Notes: generated from the sequence alone by a model not told the origin. DNA of 64,000 bases from Theocolax elegans (GCA_026168455.1 CM047428.1:14789313-14853312), one strand, 5' to 3'; shown: positions 37,925 to 50,399, counted from the stretch's first letter. Translations and numbers: made by a program.

Positions 37925-40900
37925 CTATAGTGCCAGAGAGACATAACCGGACTGGTCCCATTGCAGTTGTTGGTATGTGAAAACAGGTTCACCAGCAGGA
38001 CGAATTCCAAAAGTGCCCTGGGAGATAGCATTCATGGCAAGCCCTCCGTATATGACGAGAGTGTAGGGGTCACTTCCTTCTCGCTTCCTCTCGTAGGACC
38101 CGTTTCCCGACGTGGCGTACCAACCGCGCACAGCTACTGGGCCTTGCAGGATGACCTCTCTCTTTAAGTCTACCTTGGCGAAATGGTCAATTATCCCCCA
38201 TTCTGCTGGCAAGCAGTCCAACCACGACATGATGCTCATTGGGTTGCCAAATCGCGGTGGGTGATGCGAGTGAATGGCCCATCTTCAAAGCCCCACGGTG
38301 ATACTGGAAGATTCCAGCTCCTGTATGCCATGCAGGAAAGCGGAAATACTCCGCCAATATGACGATCTAAAACCATCAGTGCCTGCAAGAAGATAATGGC
38401 CGTATCTTTGGGCGTACCTGTCGCATTGCGAAACAGTGCCCATGTGTCTGCCACCATCTCAAATAAGGGCGGTCGGTCATCATCGTGGGTAGCCAGCATT
38501 TGGATGACATCCCCGTAGGCACAGAATGCCTGTAGCACTGTTGTAAAACAAATAATGCTAAATCCCCTAGCTAAAAGCTTTTCCACCATACTTGTGTGCC
38601 CGAAAGCAACATAATCGCTGAGGAATTTGGGATCTTCTGTCCTCAAGATCTTGGCCATCCTGTGAAGAAAGTTGTATGGGGTGACTAGACACCACCACTC
38701 GATAGCAGCGGCGGTCTCAGGGATGTCGTCAGGACCACGGATGTTGAGCAACTGTCCGTGATGATCTTGGTCGAGTCTGGGGGCGTTGGGGTCCCTTGCC
38801 CAGTGAGTATGGCGTAATACTTCGCCAATGGAGCATAAATGGGATTATCAATGTTTTTACCTATTTGAACGAAATAACTGAAAGCAGCGTTTGGACAGCA
38901 CGCCATGTATTTTATAAATCCTAAAGCTAATCTAGCAACTGGTCCACCAATCCCGTGGGTGTTTATCCATGCTAATAATTCGCCCATTGGAGCATAAGCA
39001 TCTCTAAAAAACGATTTGAGGTCATCTACTGTACTACCGTTTCGTTTTAGAGTATTAGTGAAGAACGCCGTGGCTGATGGGTTGTTGCCAGTAGTTATCC
39101 TTGCATACTGTTCAGAACGAATAAAATCGCTGAATTGCAGAACTTCAAATGAGGTCATCTACTGTACTACCGTTTCGTTTTAGAGTATTAGTGAAGAACG
39201 CCGTGGCTGATGGGTTGTTGCCAGTAGTTATCCTTGCATACTGTTCAGAACGAATAAAATCGCTGAATTGCAGAACTTCAAATGAGGTCATCTACTGTAC
39301 TACCGTTTCGTTTTAGAGTATTAGTGAAGAACGCCGTGGCTGATGGGTTGTTGCCAGTAGTTATCCTTGCATACTGTTCAGAACGAATAAAATCGCTGAA
39401 TTGCAGAACTTCAAATGAGGTCATCTACTGTACTACCGTTTCGTTTTAGAGTATTAGTGAAGAACGCCGTGGCTGATGGGTTGTTGCCAGTAGTTATCCT
39501 TGCATACTGTTCAGAACGAATAAAATCGCTGAATTGCAGAACTTCAAATGAGGTCATCTACTGTACTACCGTTTCGTTTTAGAGTATTAGTGAAGAAAGC
39601 CGTGGCTGATGGGTTGTTGCCAGTAGTTATCCTTGCATACTGTTCAGAACGAATAAAATCGCTGAATTGCAGAACTTCAAATGAGGTCATCTACTGTACT
39701 ACCGTTTCGTTTTAGAGTGTTAGTGAAGAATGCCGTGGCTGATGGGTTGTTGCCAGTAGTTATCCTTGCATACTGTTCAGAACGAATAAAATCGCTGAAT
39801 TGCAGAACTTCAAATGAGGTCATCTACTGTACTACCGTTTCGTTTTAGAGTATTAGTGAAGAATGCCGTGGCTGATGGGTTGTTGCCAGTAGTTATCCTT
39901 GCATACTGTTCAGAACGAATAAAATCGCTGAATTGCAGAACTTCAAATGAGGTCATCTACTGTACTACCGTTTCGTTTTAGAGTATTAGTGAAGAACGCC
40001 GTGGCTGATGGGTTGTTGCCAGTAGTTATCCTTGCATACTGTTCAGAACGAATAAAATCGCTGAATTGCAGAACTTCAAATGAGGTCATCTACTGTACTA
40101 CCGTTTCGTTTTAGAGTATTAGTGAAGAATGCCGTGGCTGATGGGTTGTTGCCAGTAGTTATCCTTGCATACTGTTCAGAACGAATAAAATCGCTGAATT
40201 GCAGAACTTCAAATGAGGTCATCTACTGTACTACCGTTTCGTTTTAGAGTATTAGTGAAGAACGCCGTGGCTGATGGGTTGTTGCCAGTAGTTATCCTTG
40301 CATACTGTTCAGAACGAATAAATCGCTGAATTGCAGAACTTCAAATGAGGTCATCTACTGTACTACCGTTTCGTTTTAGAGTATTAGTGAAGAATGCCGT
40401 GGCTGATGGGTTGTTGCCAGTAGTTATCCTTGCATACTGTTCAGAACGAATAAAATCGCTGAATTGCAGAACTTCAAATGAGGTCATCTACTGTACTACC
40501 GTTTTCGTTTTAGAGTATAGTGAAGGTGAAGAACGCCGTGGCTGATGGGTTGTTGCCAGTAGTTATCCTTGCATACTGTTCAGAACGAATAAAATCGCTG
40601 AATTGCAGAACTTCAAATGAGGTCATCTACTGTACTACCGTTTCGTTTTAGAGTATTAGTGAAGAATGCCGTGGCTGATGGGTTGTTGCCAGTAGTTATC
40701 CTTGCATACTGTTCAGAACGAATAAAATCGCTGAATTGCAGAACTTCAAATGAGGTCATCTACTTAAGTGAAGCATGCCCGTGGGATGGGTTGTTGACCC
40801 AGTAGTACCTTGCATACTGTTCAGAACGAATAAAATCGCGAATGCAGGAACTTCAAATGAGGTCATCTACTGTACTACCGTTTGTTTAGAGTATTAGTGA

Positions 40901-41227
40901 AGAACGCCGGTGGCTGTGGGTTGTTGCCCAGTAGTTATCCCTTGCATACTGTTCAGAACGAATAAAATCGCTATGCGTGGCTGATGTGGTTTGTTGCCAG
41001 TAGTTATCCTTGCATACTGTTCAGAACGAATAAAATCGCTGAATTGCAGAACCTTCAATGAGGTCATCTACTGTACTACCGTTTCGTTTTAGAGTATTGG
41101 TGAAGAACGCCGTGGCTGATGGGTTGTTGCCAGTAGTTATCCTTGCATACTGTTCAGAACGAATAAAATCGCTGAATTGCAGTACTTCAAAACCAACGCT
41201 GATAGTGAGGACACTAACGGTCGTCAT
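37925..41227 (-). pseudogene. Endogenous viral element: nucleoprotein-like gene of a negative-strand RNA virus, broken
   Basis: Three minus-strand blocks read in order from an ATG at 41227: an N-terminal part (MTTVSVLTISVGFEVLQF...), a middle part to about 38745, a third to 38236, and a C-terminal part ending at a TAG at 37925. They are separated by frameshifts near 38745 and 38238. Total coding length outside the inserted repeat is roughly 420 codons, the usual size of a mononegavirus nucleoprotein. Codon use and GC content differ sharply from flanking DNA. The assignment to a nucleoprotein is inference from size, helical composition and the frequency of such insertions in insects; I recognise no diagnostic motif, so another viral or cellular origin is possible. 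The N-terminal coding region is interrupted by a 133-bp tandem array made of its own sequence. It cannot encode a full protein. Confidence 0.45.
39018..41195. repeat. 133-bp tandem array derived from the viral element's coding sequence (about 16 copies)
   Basis: Unit starts (GAGGTCATCTACTGTACTAC) fall at 39018, 39151, 39284, 39417, 39550, 39683, 39816, 39949, 40082, 40215, 40347, 40480, 40619, 40752, 40859 and about 41060. Most spacings are exactly 133 bp. Read on the minus strand the unit is the segment of the pseudogene from FEVLQFSDFIRSEQ to NGSTVDDL. Because 133 is not a multiple of three, every unit shifts the frame. Units differ by point changes (gaaCgcc, gaaTgcc, gaaAgcc). Copies between about 40750 and 41020 are degraded with many indels. 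Confidence 0.95.
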
Positions 41228-41400
41228 CGTAAAACTTTTTATATGAGCGGGGACTGCGAGTCCCGACAGACGTAAGACAGACGGGACGTAGACGGGAGGA
41301 GTAGAATCGAGCGCGTCAAGTATACGTTAACTACAATAAATATATACACCATTTCTTTAACAGCAATTGGAACGTCTTTTTAATTTATCTCCCCTTTACA
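41225..41400. mobile_element. Possible LTR-end fragment
   Basis: A GC-rich tract (GGGGACTGCGAGTCCCGACAG, then repeated GACGGGA motifs) leads into AATAAATATATACACC and a polypyrimidine stretch, the look of an LTR R-U5 region with a polyadenylation signal. It directly abuts the start of the viral element. There is no second LTR in view, so this is tentative. Confidence 0.25.
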
Positions 41401-41469
41401 TACTATTCTTCCAAGAGGATACGACTACATTATATAAACGTACACGATGCAAACTTCTAAAACAAAACG

Positions 41470-41680
41470 AAATAAAATTTTATTTTATAAAAATAGTACG
41501 TATAAGATAATGCTCGTGAGCAATGTAACGATACTTAAAATTATTTAGTGTCCAGTATATAATATCTTTTTTAATAGTATTCATATAACAGATTAAAAAT
41601 TTTCAATTTTTAAGGGTTTTCGATAAGCCACTCTTTGTTTTCTACTTTGACATTTTGTACCTTCTTCATTTCTGCTGTTA
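41470..41680. repeat. ~215-bp direct repeat, copy 2
   Basis: Partner of 37490-37705. Immediately left of it, the ~40-bp text ATAAACGTACACGATGCAAA onward (about 41436-41474) recurs at about 43662-43702, bracketing the retroelement remnants between. Confidence 0.8.
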
Positions 41681-42690
41681 ATAGATGCATTTGTTCCATC
41701 GGATGCAAGTATGTTGAACAGAGATTTGCATATAACGCGACCACTTCTTTTTCTCCTTCTTTAAACAGTCCTCGAATTGATAGATTTCTAATTTTACCAC
41801 CATTGATCCATGTTTCTTTTCCAATTCATAGTGAATTCATTTGTCTTTCGCCTTGAGTGAAATAGTAGATGAGACTGATCTAGTGATTTCCGTCATGGAG
41901 GCTGTTTGCATACCTTTTTCGAGTCCATTAAGTGATCGTTTTTTTGCCTCTGATATATTTGCGATTTTCCTCCTCGGAGCCACTGTTTTTCTTTCCTCTT
42001 CGTCGGACAATGATACTTGTCGTCTAAAAAGTGGATACGTTTTTCGACGTCCGCTTCTGCTAGCGCTTGTAATTCAAATAATCCGAATGTTGATCTGCCG
42101 ATTTTTCTTCCAATGAATCCCGTCGCTTTCTTCTTGACGTATTAGCTGGTAGTTGATTGCATCGAGTTCCAAATACACCTTCTTTCGGTGATACCTCGTC
42201 CCCTCATTCGTATTTGTCTAATCACCTTTAAAGTCAATTCTGTTACACCTCTCGAGAAGAAGTCACAAGTTACTATTAATCATTCCGGATATGAGCTTTC
42301 TCTTTAAAAAAATCTTTTTAATTTTATTTAACTCATTCGTCAAGCATTTGAATAATAACAGGACAAACTGAATTTCTCTCTTATCGAAACATTTGTAAAT
42401 CGCTGAAGTCTCGAATCTGTCTGGTACATATCGATGATACATTTTATTTCTCTACTTGGAATATATCAATAAATTAGATGTATATATAGAATAGATTATA
42501 CATCTCTCGTGGTCACTTTTTTCAGATATCGTTACGAAGAATCTGTATGTGCCATTTGCCTTTCTCATTAGCACTTGTGTCCTGGTATAGTCGCTGGCTG
42601 AATTCTCTATGATCTCTTCATTTAATAACCTATCCACTTTTTCCATTGCAATCTGCATTATTTTTTAACGGCATTGTTTGCGGACGATAA
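41680..42690 (-). pseudogene. Degenerate Ty3/gypsy-like retroelement fragments
   Basis: On the minus strand at about 42520-42658 the translation MEKVDRLLNEEIIENSASDY, then VLMRKANGTYRFFV, matches the start of the Ty3/gypsy reverse transcriptase domain (family pattern: KLLxEGIIExSxSxxxSPxxLVxKKDGxxRFCVD). The segment 41690-42200, also minus strand, has coding-like composition with an acidic Asp/Glu and Ser stretch, several stops and frameshifts; it could be gag or another ORF of the same element. No intact domain remains. Confidence 0.45.
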
Positions 42691-44996
42691 TTGATCGATG
42701 ACGCATCTTTTACACGGAGATGCGACTCGCGGGGCAGAGTTTGTCACACCGTATGGTTATAATTATAGATTACATGTATTTATGTCTTAAGATGTAAAAT
42801 CATGAATTTTGCTTTACAAAGCCAAACATGAACAATAGTTTAACGCTCACGTAAGACTTGTTGATACGGAGATTTCATGTACTGCAGCTAACTTTTTTTT
42901 AAGCATGTTTTTATTTTTTTTAATATAGTTCATCCTCTAATCACTTACTACATAACTGATAAGAAAAAATTAAAAAAAAATCTATATATATATATATACT
43001 AATTCACTACCCGTTGTGAGAAAAGCTAACAGACTGTATATATAACGAAGCTTTAGTTTTTAGATTATGTATAATATAAATTTTAATACTCAATTTATCG
43101 ATGTACATATAAAGTTGCAGTCCCTCATAAATTTTAAGAATCTTGAGTTATAAAAATGTTTAATATCAAATGTCTCTTGAAATACAGATAGATTTTGGAG
43201 ATTAATGTCTTCATTATTGTAAATTTGTAAAGTGTGCAATTTATGATGTTCAAAATTTCTGCACGTTCATATTCAAAGCAGATTTTAAAGAGCTACCCAT
43301 GCGATGTATTTTTTATTTTATTTTTTCACAACGATAGATAAACATTTTTGTAACTATATTCAATGAGTTAGCAGTAAAGTTGCTTTGCATGCACGAATAA
43401 CATCCACATTGAATTGTTTCCTACATCGTAATTTGAAATAAATTCGTCCATTGAAAACTATCGAGCTTTTGTAAATGTAAATCTTTTTCGCTGTTCCGCG
43501 ACGAGAGGACGAAAGTGCGTTTTGTTTCCTCAAGTCGAACAAAAATAATTATTGTGTGCGCGCGTTTGTGTTAACTGCACACGTTCCAATCGATGTATCA
43601 TGTTGTGGACAAGCTGCGCCTGACATTTTATGTATATTAATATATATATATAAATACTTTATATAAACGTACACGATGCAAACTTCTAAAACAAAACGAA
43701 AGGTGGAAAATATTATGAGACAATGCGTGAATGCTTATATACATATATCTTTTGTATGACTAGAAATTTGTAGTTAAGGAACTAGTTAAACGAAACGAAA
43801 AATGAGCTTTTTATATTCCGAACGAAATAAATTTTGTTAATCGATATACAAACTACAGAGCTCAATTAAAAACAAAGAGATGCATAATTTTTTTTAATTT
43901 TTTTGTTGCGGTCAATGGATTGAAACATAATGTAAATTAAAAATATTGGAGGGTTCACCTGTTGTAAACATTTTAATTAAAAAATAAAAAATATATAATT
44001 ATAAAATTATTGCATTCAATTATTTGTATTTGGATTTGTAGATCAAGGTACCATATATGTATATACGATTGTTTAACACCATTATAATTATTATTTATTT
44101 TATTATAAAAGTAACATTGTACAATGAGAAATTATAAATAACTTTAACAGCCTACTACTTAATGCAGATACATCATAAGTGATGCCCAACAATGATTTCC
44201 ATCAATTAAGGAATTGTGACCAATTGGAGTCCAAAATGATAAATGAATTTCAATATTTATAAACGAATATATATTGTAAATATATGTCGGCTTTAGGTGT
44301 AAAGGCACTAATTTCTAATTGCTTAATTATGTCTACAAGTGTTTTTCAATTATTTTAATTGTTAATTTTAATTTAATTCAAGATTTCAAAAACTTTTAGT
44401 TTAGTTTTATTCAGTTTTTACAAAAATGCATAGCTTTTTTTAGTTTACTTTTATAATTATCAAAGCTTATACCAATGTACAATTTCTTTGCAGTAACTGT
44501 TACGTAAATATTAATTCTAACTTTCAGGAATAGTATCTTATGTTTATTTTAGTCTTATTTACAGGTTTTATACCTCATATTAATAATGCATTAGAAAATT
44601 CTATCTGATCGATTCAATTGAATTATAATTTTTACAGCAAGTAGTTAAAAAATGAATTAATGGAATTAAAAGTAATTGTACTGCGTGCAACTGTCGTTTG
44701 ATTCCACTGTTTCATAAAATTAGCATAATCGAAACGGATGACATTGCAGCTTTTTTTCAAATAGTGCCTTACATAAAGAAGAATAAGATTCGCTAATTTA
44801 CCGACTGAGTTAAGCAGCAAATTAAACAATCAGTTTTGTTTAAATCAAAATATCTTACGACGCATAAAATCTTAAGATCTACTCGAAATAAATGATATTT
44901 TACTCCGTCGGTAAAGTAGTAAGTATTGAAATTTCTTAACCTAATAGGTAATTTTCGATTTCCAGACTTCAACGGTGCTTGAATCCTTAAAGAAGG
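42690..44996. other. AT-rich intergenic stretch
   Basis: No coding exon is recognised. Short open frames at 43360-43542 and 44632-44829 (minus) have no motif. It contains the second copy of the ~40-bp repeat at about 43662-43702. Confidence 0.5.
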
Positions 44997-45321
44997 TTAG
45001 TACATATCCATCTTCGGTTTGGGTGGCTTAAGAATTCCTTTACGTCGCAAAAATCTGACGAGTATAGGTGCGCAACCCAAAGTCATTGAAAGTCGTATTG
45101 GCGCAAAGAGTTTGTGAATTGCATAGGCAATAAGAAAGGTTGAGCCTTCACTCATTATGACTTTCACAAGCGGATCTTCTTTTGGTGGTTTTTCTATTCC
45201 TGAGTCCTCGGACAATTCTTCGGATACGACCTCGTCTTCTTTAAGTAATGAATTTCCTTCTTTATCTTCGACGATAACGAGTTTGGAAAACATCGTGATT
45301 ACTTTGGTCATGTCTACTCCA
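44997..45321 (-). CDS. FAM210-family (DUF1279) mitochondrial protein, exon 2
   Basis: This is the second of two coding exons (47075-47352 then 44997-45321) joining in frame to 200 residues. After the acceptor 'ttttacacag' it completes a Ser codon and reads GVDMTKVITMFSK, an acidic linker, then the C-terminal half of the DUF1279 domain: FLIAYAIHKLFAPIR, then SMTLGCAPILVRFLRRKGI. It ends KPKMDMY before a TAA. FAM210 proteins sit in mitochondrial membranes and affect mitochondrial translation and metabolism (family knowledge). The length is close to vertebrate FAM210B. I do not assign A or B. It is intact; no frameshift was found. Confidence 0.85.
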
Positions 45322-45824
45322 CTGTGTAAAAAAAAATATATATATAAATGTTTAATGAAATTTCTTTAAATATATATATATATTCGCAATAGTTTATATT
45401 ACTTAGTATATACATGTGTTATGAATGGAGGATGAAAATACCAACGCGTATTCTATACTTTATCGAGATTGTTCAATTTAATATCTATGGATTCATTCAA
45501 ATTAATAAATTTAATAAAATAAATTCGTTAACTAATTTAACAATATCTTAAACTGTTCTAAAAACTCTAGTAAATGCAAATAATATTTTTACAGTGTACA
45601 ATACAGTTCGGTATTTTACATTCTTCGAGTTCTACAATGTTTAGTCTCATATATGTTTCTTTTAAATTATGGAAAAGAGTAATTAATACTGTAATTTGTC
45701 AACGATGCATCGAAAAATTGAAAGGTCAATTATTATTTTAGAAAATTCAATTATTTTTGTAATACCCGAACATTTCGTTATAGACTCTATATGACTTATG
45801 TTTTAATAATTACGGTAGTAATAT

Positions 45825-46219
45825 TTAAGGAGGTGGCATACCCGTTGGGTTACTGACCGAGCAAAAAAAGACAATTATTGCATTTATTTAAAAAGATATG
45901 TAATTTATTGTAAAACCCAAATACAGAAGCACTAGGTAATAAAATAATAAGTAATTCTACGAAGTTCCTGGTCAATACGATAAAGACACCCTAAAAAATT
46001 TCTGCACCGAAAAATCAGAGATAATCGTAATTTTCGGTGCAGAAATTTTTTAGGGTGTCTTTATCGTATTGACCTGGAACTTTGTAGAATTACTTATTAT
46101 TTTATTACCTAGTGCTTCTGTATTTGGGTTTTGCATTAAATTACATATTTTTTTAAATAAATGCAATAATTGTCTTTTTTTGCTCGGTCAGTAACCCACC
46201 GGGTATGCCACCCCCTTAA
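45825..46219. mobile_element. TTAA-flanked MITE, near-perfect hairpin, in the FAM210 intron
   Basis: TTAA is at 45825-45828 and 46216-46219. The whole 395 bp is almost one inverted repeat: GGCATACCCG...GGTTACTGACCGAG at the left mirrors CTCGGTCAGTAACCCACCGGG at the right, and the centre is TCGTAATTTTCGGTGCAG. It belongs to the same family as the element at 27830-29084, from shared GACACCCTAAAAAA and GCACCGAAAAATCA blocks. It has no coding capacity and is presumed mobilised by a piggyBac-type transposase. Confidence 0.85.
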
Positions 46220-47074
46220 AAGACATTAATGATTCCTATTAGCATGTAATGTATTAACTATAATTATAACTTTCATTGAAAGATAATTTATTAATAATAT
46301 AATATTTTAACGTAAACTTTGTACACGTAATCGGTAATATTTTAAGTATAAGTAGATATATTTCATATTAAAAATAAACTAGCTGGATTTTCTATAAATT
46401 ACACTTAAGTTATATGTTTGCTTTTCTTGATTAATTTTGATCATTAAGTCTGTAAAGAAAATTTTAATTTTATTAAATATAAATAATCGAAAAAAAAATT
46501 ATACAACGAATAAACAATTGTATTTTTGTTATTAACGTTTACTTGTATAAAAATACAATAAGGTATAGTTTGAGCGCGATTCTAGTCAAAGCATATTGAA
46601 GAGGTTTACTAAATTTAAAAAAAATATTTTTAAAACGTGGTATATTTGATCACCACTAATAGGTGTTAGAAAGAATTTTAGTTTTCAAGATGTTATTCTT
46701 GTTCTTCGAGCAAATTCATAGCTACACCAAAATGTTTAATCCTTGAAAAAATATCTATAAGCAACTGGTTATACGTTCGAACTTTCTAAGTAATTGCAAT
46801 TACGATATGTCGTTTTGAATTATTCACCATAGTTTAAAGATTAATGTCTATACATTGCCGGCCGCATATACATTGTCTTTCATTTGCAGTACAAATATAA
46901 TTGATTTCTAGTTTAAGTAAACCTTGTTATAAATCCAGCTTTGTCTAGAGAATAGCGCTCGAATCACCGTAAAAACCTTATCAAAAATGTTTGACCTCTG
47001 AACTTTATAAAATAAATTGCGGTGAAATTTTAAAATTGGTATCGAGTAATCGAAATATATGGACGAAAACACAC

Positions 47075-47352
47075 CTAGAAACGAGTGCATAAAAAATCCC
47101 AAGGGAAATCAACGAAATAAAGATATGAAATCCAATTATCGTTCTCCCATAGTCCCGAACGAGAATCCTCAATCTCCTCCGTTTTTCTTCGGTCGCACTC
47201 AGATTCTCTTTTTTGCTATCTCCTTCAGTATCGGTCGAGTATTGTCGGATGACGTCGAGAGTTAATGAATTCACGAGACCTGAACGACAAATCAGACTTT
47301 GTTTCCTTTTTTTTCTTTGCATATTACACACATACGAACAGTTAATAATCAA
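47075..47352 (-). CDS. FAM210-family (DUF1279) mitochondrial protein, exon 1
   Basis: The frame opens at an ATG at 47352 with an alternative ATG ten codons later (MQRKKRKQSLICRSGL). Either gives a basic, Ser-containing N-terminus typical of a mitochondrial presequence, with a likely cleavage region near RQYSTD. A charged linker follows, then the first DUF1279 membrane helix TIIGFHIFISLISLGIFYAL ending VS plus a split codon at the donor 'ctag|gtgtgt' (exon end 47075). The intron of 1753 bp contains a TTAA MITE (45825-46219). Confidence 0.85.
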
Positions 47353-48586
47353 TTAATTACATTGCAATAAATTATTCCATTTTCTTTTTCTAGAAACGAA
47401 TGCACGTTGAATTTAAATTTCAATATATATCAATGTTGATTTTACATAAAAATTCGTAAATTTTAGTTTTACCAGTTGAAAACTACTGTGCCAATTTATA
47501 CATTATCCATGTGGTATTTTATCGAGAACAATTGTATTTGTATATATAGTTTATATTCTACGATATAAAAAACATTATTTCATCAAATGTACGAATATTT
47601 ACCTCACAATAAATAAATTTTAAAAATGAATATATTTTTGTTTTATTTAAACAACAATAAATTGTAATAACAGTAAAAGTGCATCTGGTGTATAACAAAA
47701 AAGAAATATATTTATTATCATATATTTGTGTAATTAATATACATATGAATATAAATAGTGCAAACTAATTAGAGTAAAAATAATTTTATCAGGTATGGTA
47801 TAATACAAGTGTGAAGACATGCAGATATACTGAAAAGTCACGTGTAAGTATTCATGAGTATGATTTATAAATCTTCTATATGTATACATTTATGTGCAGA
47901 TGAAAAAAGGATAGGAAACAGGTTTCAAATATTCATTGATTCTTATATATATATGTGTTATTCTTTTACGTAGTTACTACATTTTTCTTATAAATGGTAT
48001 TTTCTGTATTTAAGGGTAAATATAATTCGATACTTTCACACATGAATAATTATCTCGCATATTTTCATGTATTTTTGTAATTTAAGTTTAGTATAATATA
48101 TAATAGTAAATAATTAACATACTATAGATGCTTAAATATATGATAATCATTTTTAGATAAATGTGTCAATGTTGTCAGTATTTATCAGAAGATAATTATC
48201 AAAAAATTTCTTGACGAAACATAAATATAAAACAATTAATTTTTGTATTTTTAAACTTTAATTTACAAGTCAGATATCTAAATACTATTTTATACGTGCC
48301 ACTCAGGACTTATTATGATGCTTTATATAGAAAAAGGTTGGAAAAACTATATATGAAGTGACAGTTTCACAAATAGATCTTAGAATTTGTATAAAAAATA
48401 TTTTCATTCTCTTTCGCACGATAAACCGTGAAATACAAGACTATTTGATTAAGAAAATGGCAAAAAATATATATTTCATCGCTTAAAATCGAGAATGAAA
48501 AAGATTTTTTAACAGTAGATATATAAATAAAACTAATGGTTTGATTTAAAAAAATATAAACAGCTTTCGTGACGTTTCTTGAAGGA
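47353..48586. other. AT-rich spacer between the two minus-strand genes
   Basis: No exon is seen. It would hold the promoter of the FAM210 gene at its left edge and the 3' UTR of the next gene at its right edge; AATAAA-type text on the minus strand is frequent because of base composition and cannot be ranked. Confidence 0.45.
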
Positions 48587-49023
48587 CTAACCATTAAAAG
48601 CACCGGACCTACTGGCGTGTCGTAACTGATAAACGCCGATCAAAGATTTTCTCATATCCTCGGCAAGGTATTTTCCATCCCTAGACCACAAACCGCCAGG
48701 CATGTTGAGATAATTTGATTTCCCATGAGCGCAAAAGGGTTTTGGTACATTCGTTTGCATCGAACTGTTGAGGCTGACTGCGCCAAAGCAATCGTACGAC
48801 TCAACCCTAGCGTCCAGTTGATGAAGTTTTGGATTGTTGTCACCAAGATTTTGTCCGTATAAAAATACTGGAGCGGCAATGTCACGGGTTCTTTCAGGTC
48901 CAAATCGGCAGGTTTCCATATTGAAAATTTCAGAGACATTTGTTGGCAATGGGAGTTGCGGCGCCTCTGGATAACGACGCACTACGCTTGCATGGATTTG
49001 TTCCAATTTCTGAGGATATTTAC
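48587..49023 (-). CDS. Unrecognised 165-aa protein, exon 2
   Basis: This is the main coding exon of a two-exon gene (50400-50460, then 48587-49023) totalling 498 nt, 165 residues. After the acceptor 'atgtttacag' it completes a Gly codon and reads KYPQKLEQIHASVV. It has proline-rich YPEAPQLPLPTN, then ETCRFGPERTRDIAAP, VFLYGQNLGDNNPKL, a Cys-containing middle, and ends LIGVYQLRHASRSGAFNG before the TAG at 48587. There is no signal peptide, membrane segment or known motif that I recognise. Balanced composition and exact splice phase argue it is real. The short, motif-poor, Tyr/Pro/Gly-rich layout recalls small axonemal or microtubule-associated proteins, but that is only an impression. Confidence 0.7.
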
Positions 49024-50399
49024 CTGTAAACATTCAGGTGGCTCGCATTGTTAGGGACTTCTCTCTCTCTCTTTTTATCTTTCATTTAAACATTAATTTT
49101 TTATTCCTGTTTTTAAGATAGATTCCCGGATAAATGGTTATTATTTGATTTTTAAAAATTTATTCTAGACTTATTCTATTTATTCTAAAATATTTATTAC
49201 ATATATGTATATACAATTACTCTGAATAGATGTGAATACACGTCCATAAAATTTTATAGATTGATACGCGATAAAAGTAAAAAAAATGTAATCTTTCTGT
49301 GATTCTAAAAGTCCCGCTTGTAAATTTACTAATCAATGATTATAGTAATATTTTTTTTTTATTTATTCGATAAGAACAATAATATTATATTTGTATAACA
49401 CGATATTTGCACACTTCGTATAGTTAAGGTAAATAATAAAACAAACATTCTCTAAATCCCTAACGGTAATTACGTACGATTTCTTTAAAATTATTTATGT
49501 ATTATTTCAATTGATTTTTCAATCCACCTTTTGTATTTTTATAATCAAACGTAACTTCGGAATCGTTAGAACTAATTAAATAAATCAAATTTCATATTCA
49601 AGCTATAGATCTAAGTTTTTTTTATATTTTTCAGTTGGTCATTAAAATTGTTTTAAAGCCGAATGATATTATAACAGAATATATAAGTATCCAATTACTC
49701 CCAATTTCTCTATATGTTTTTTCTAAATAAATGACGAAAATCAAATAAATATATCGGATTTTAATAAAATTAAATGTAAACATAAACTTTCCTGTTTTGC
49801 GCGTCAAAACTAAAATGAAAGGGTCGACGAAACAGGTAAAACACGAATGTTTTAGGTACAGTGTCTGCTCTGTGAATGTTGCGAAAGAAAAATATCCGTA
49901 TGCGTTTAAACACGTAGGTTCACCACAACGCTAGTAATTAATTATTATTATTTTATTTTTTATACAATAAAAGTACCGAATTTTTCAAGAATGTTTACCA
50001 GAAATTTTAATTGAAACGTAGAATAAAATTTAATAGATTTAGTAATGTTAAAAAACATTGGAATTAATGAGTTTATGTTCATGGATTTATGTTAAATTGC
50101 ATATTTTTTTTTGTTACCGTCATTGTATAATTACATGTAGTTTCGTAACCTAACGTCGCGGACAATCCCGAAATAAGTAAATAAATCAAATAGTGTAGTA
50201 TAAGATATTTGACATAAAAAGTGATTATAAGTACTAGACAAATCCAACATTATACGTAATTTCTGTAAAAAAAAATAAAGAATATAAAAAAATATGTGAT
50301 AAGACTGGTTTTTCGGATAATCGAGGCATGTACTATAAGAAAACTCGTTTACAAATAAACGAAATAAAAATGAAGAAGAAAAAAAAAGAAAATCCTCAC

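Noticed and set aside
39018..41195. CRISPR-like array
   Set aside because: Units are head-to-tail without spacers, are coding-derived, and the genome is eukaryotic.
40345..41246. Repeated + strand ORFs of 62-66 codons starting MRSSTVLPFRFRV
   Set aside because: Antisense shadows of the 133-bp viral repeat.
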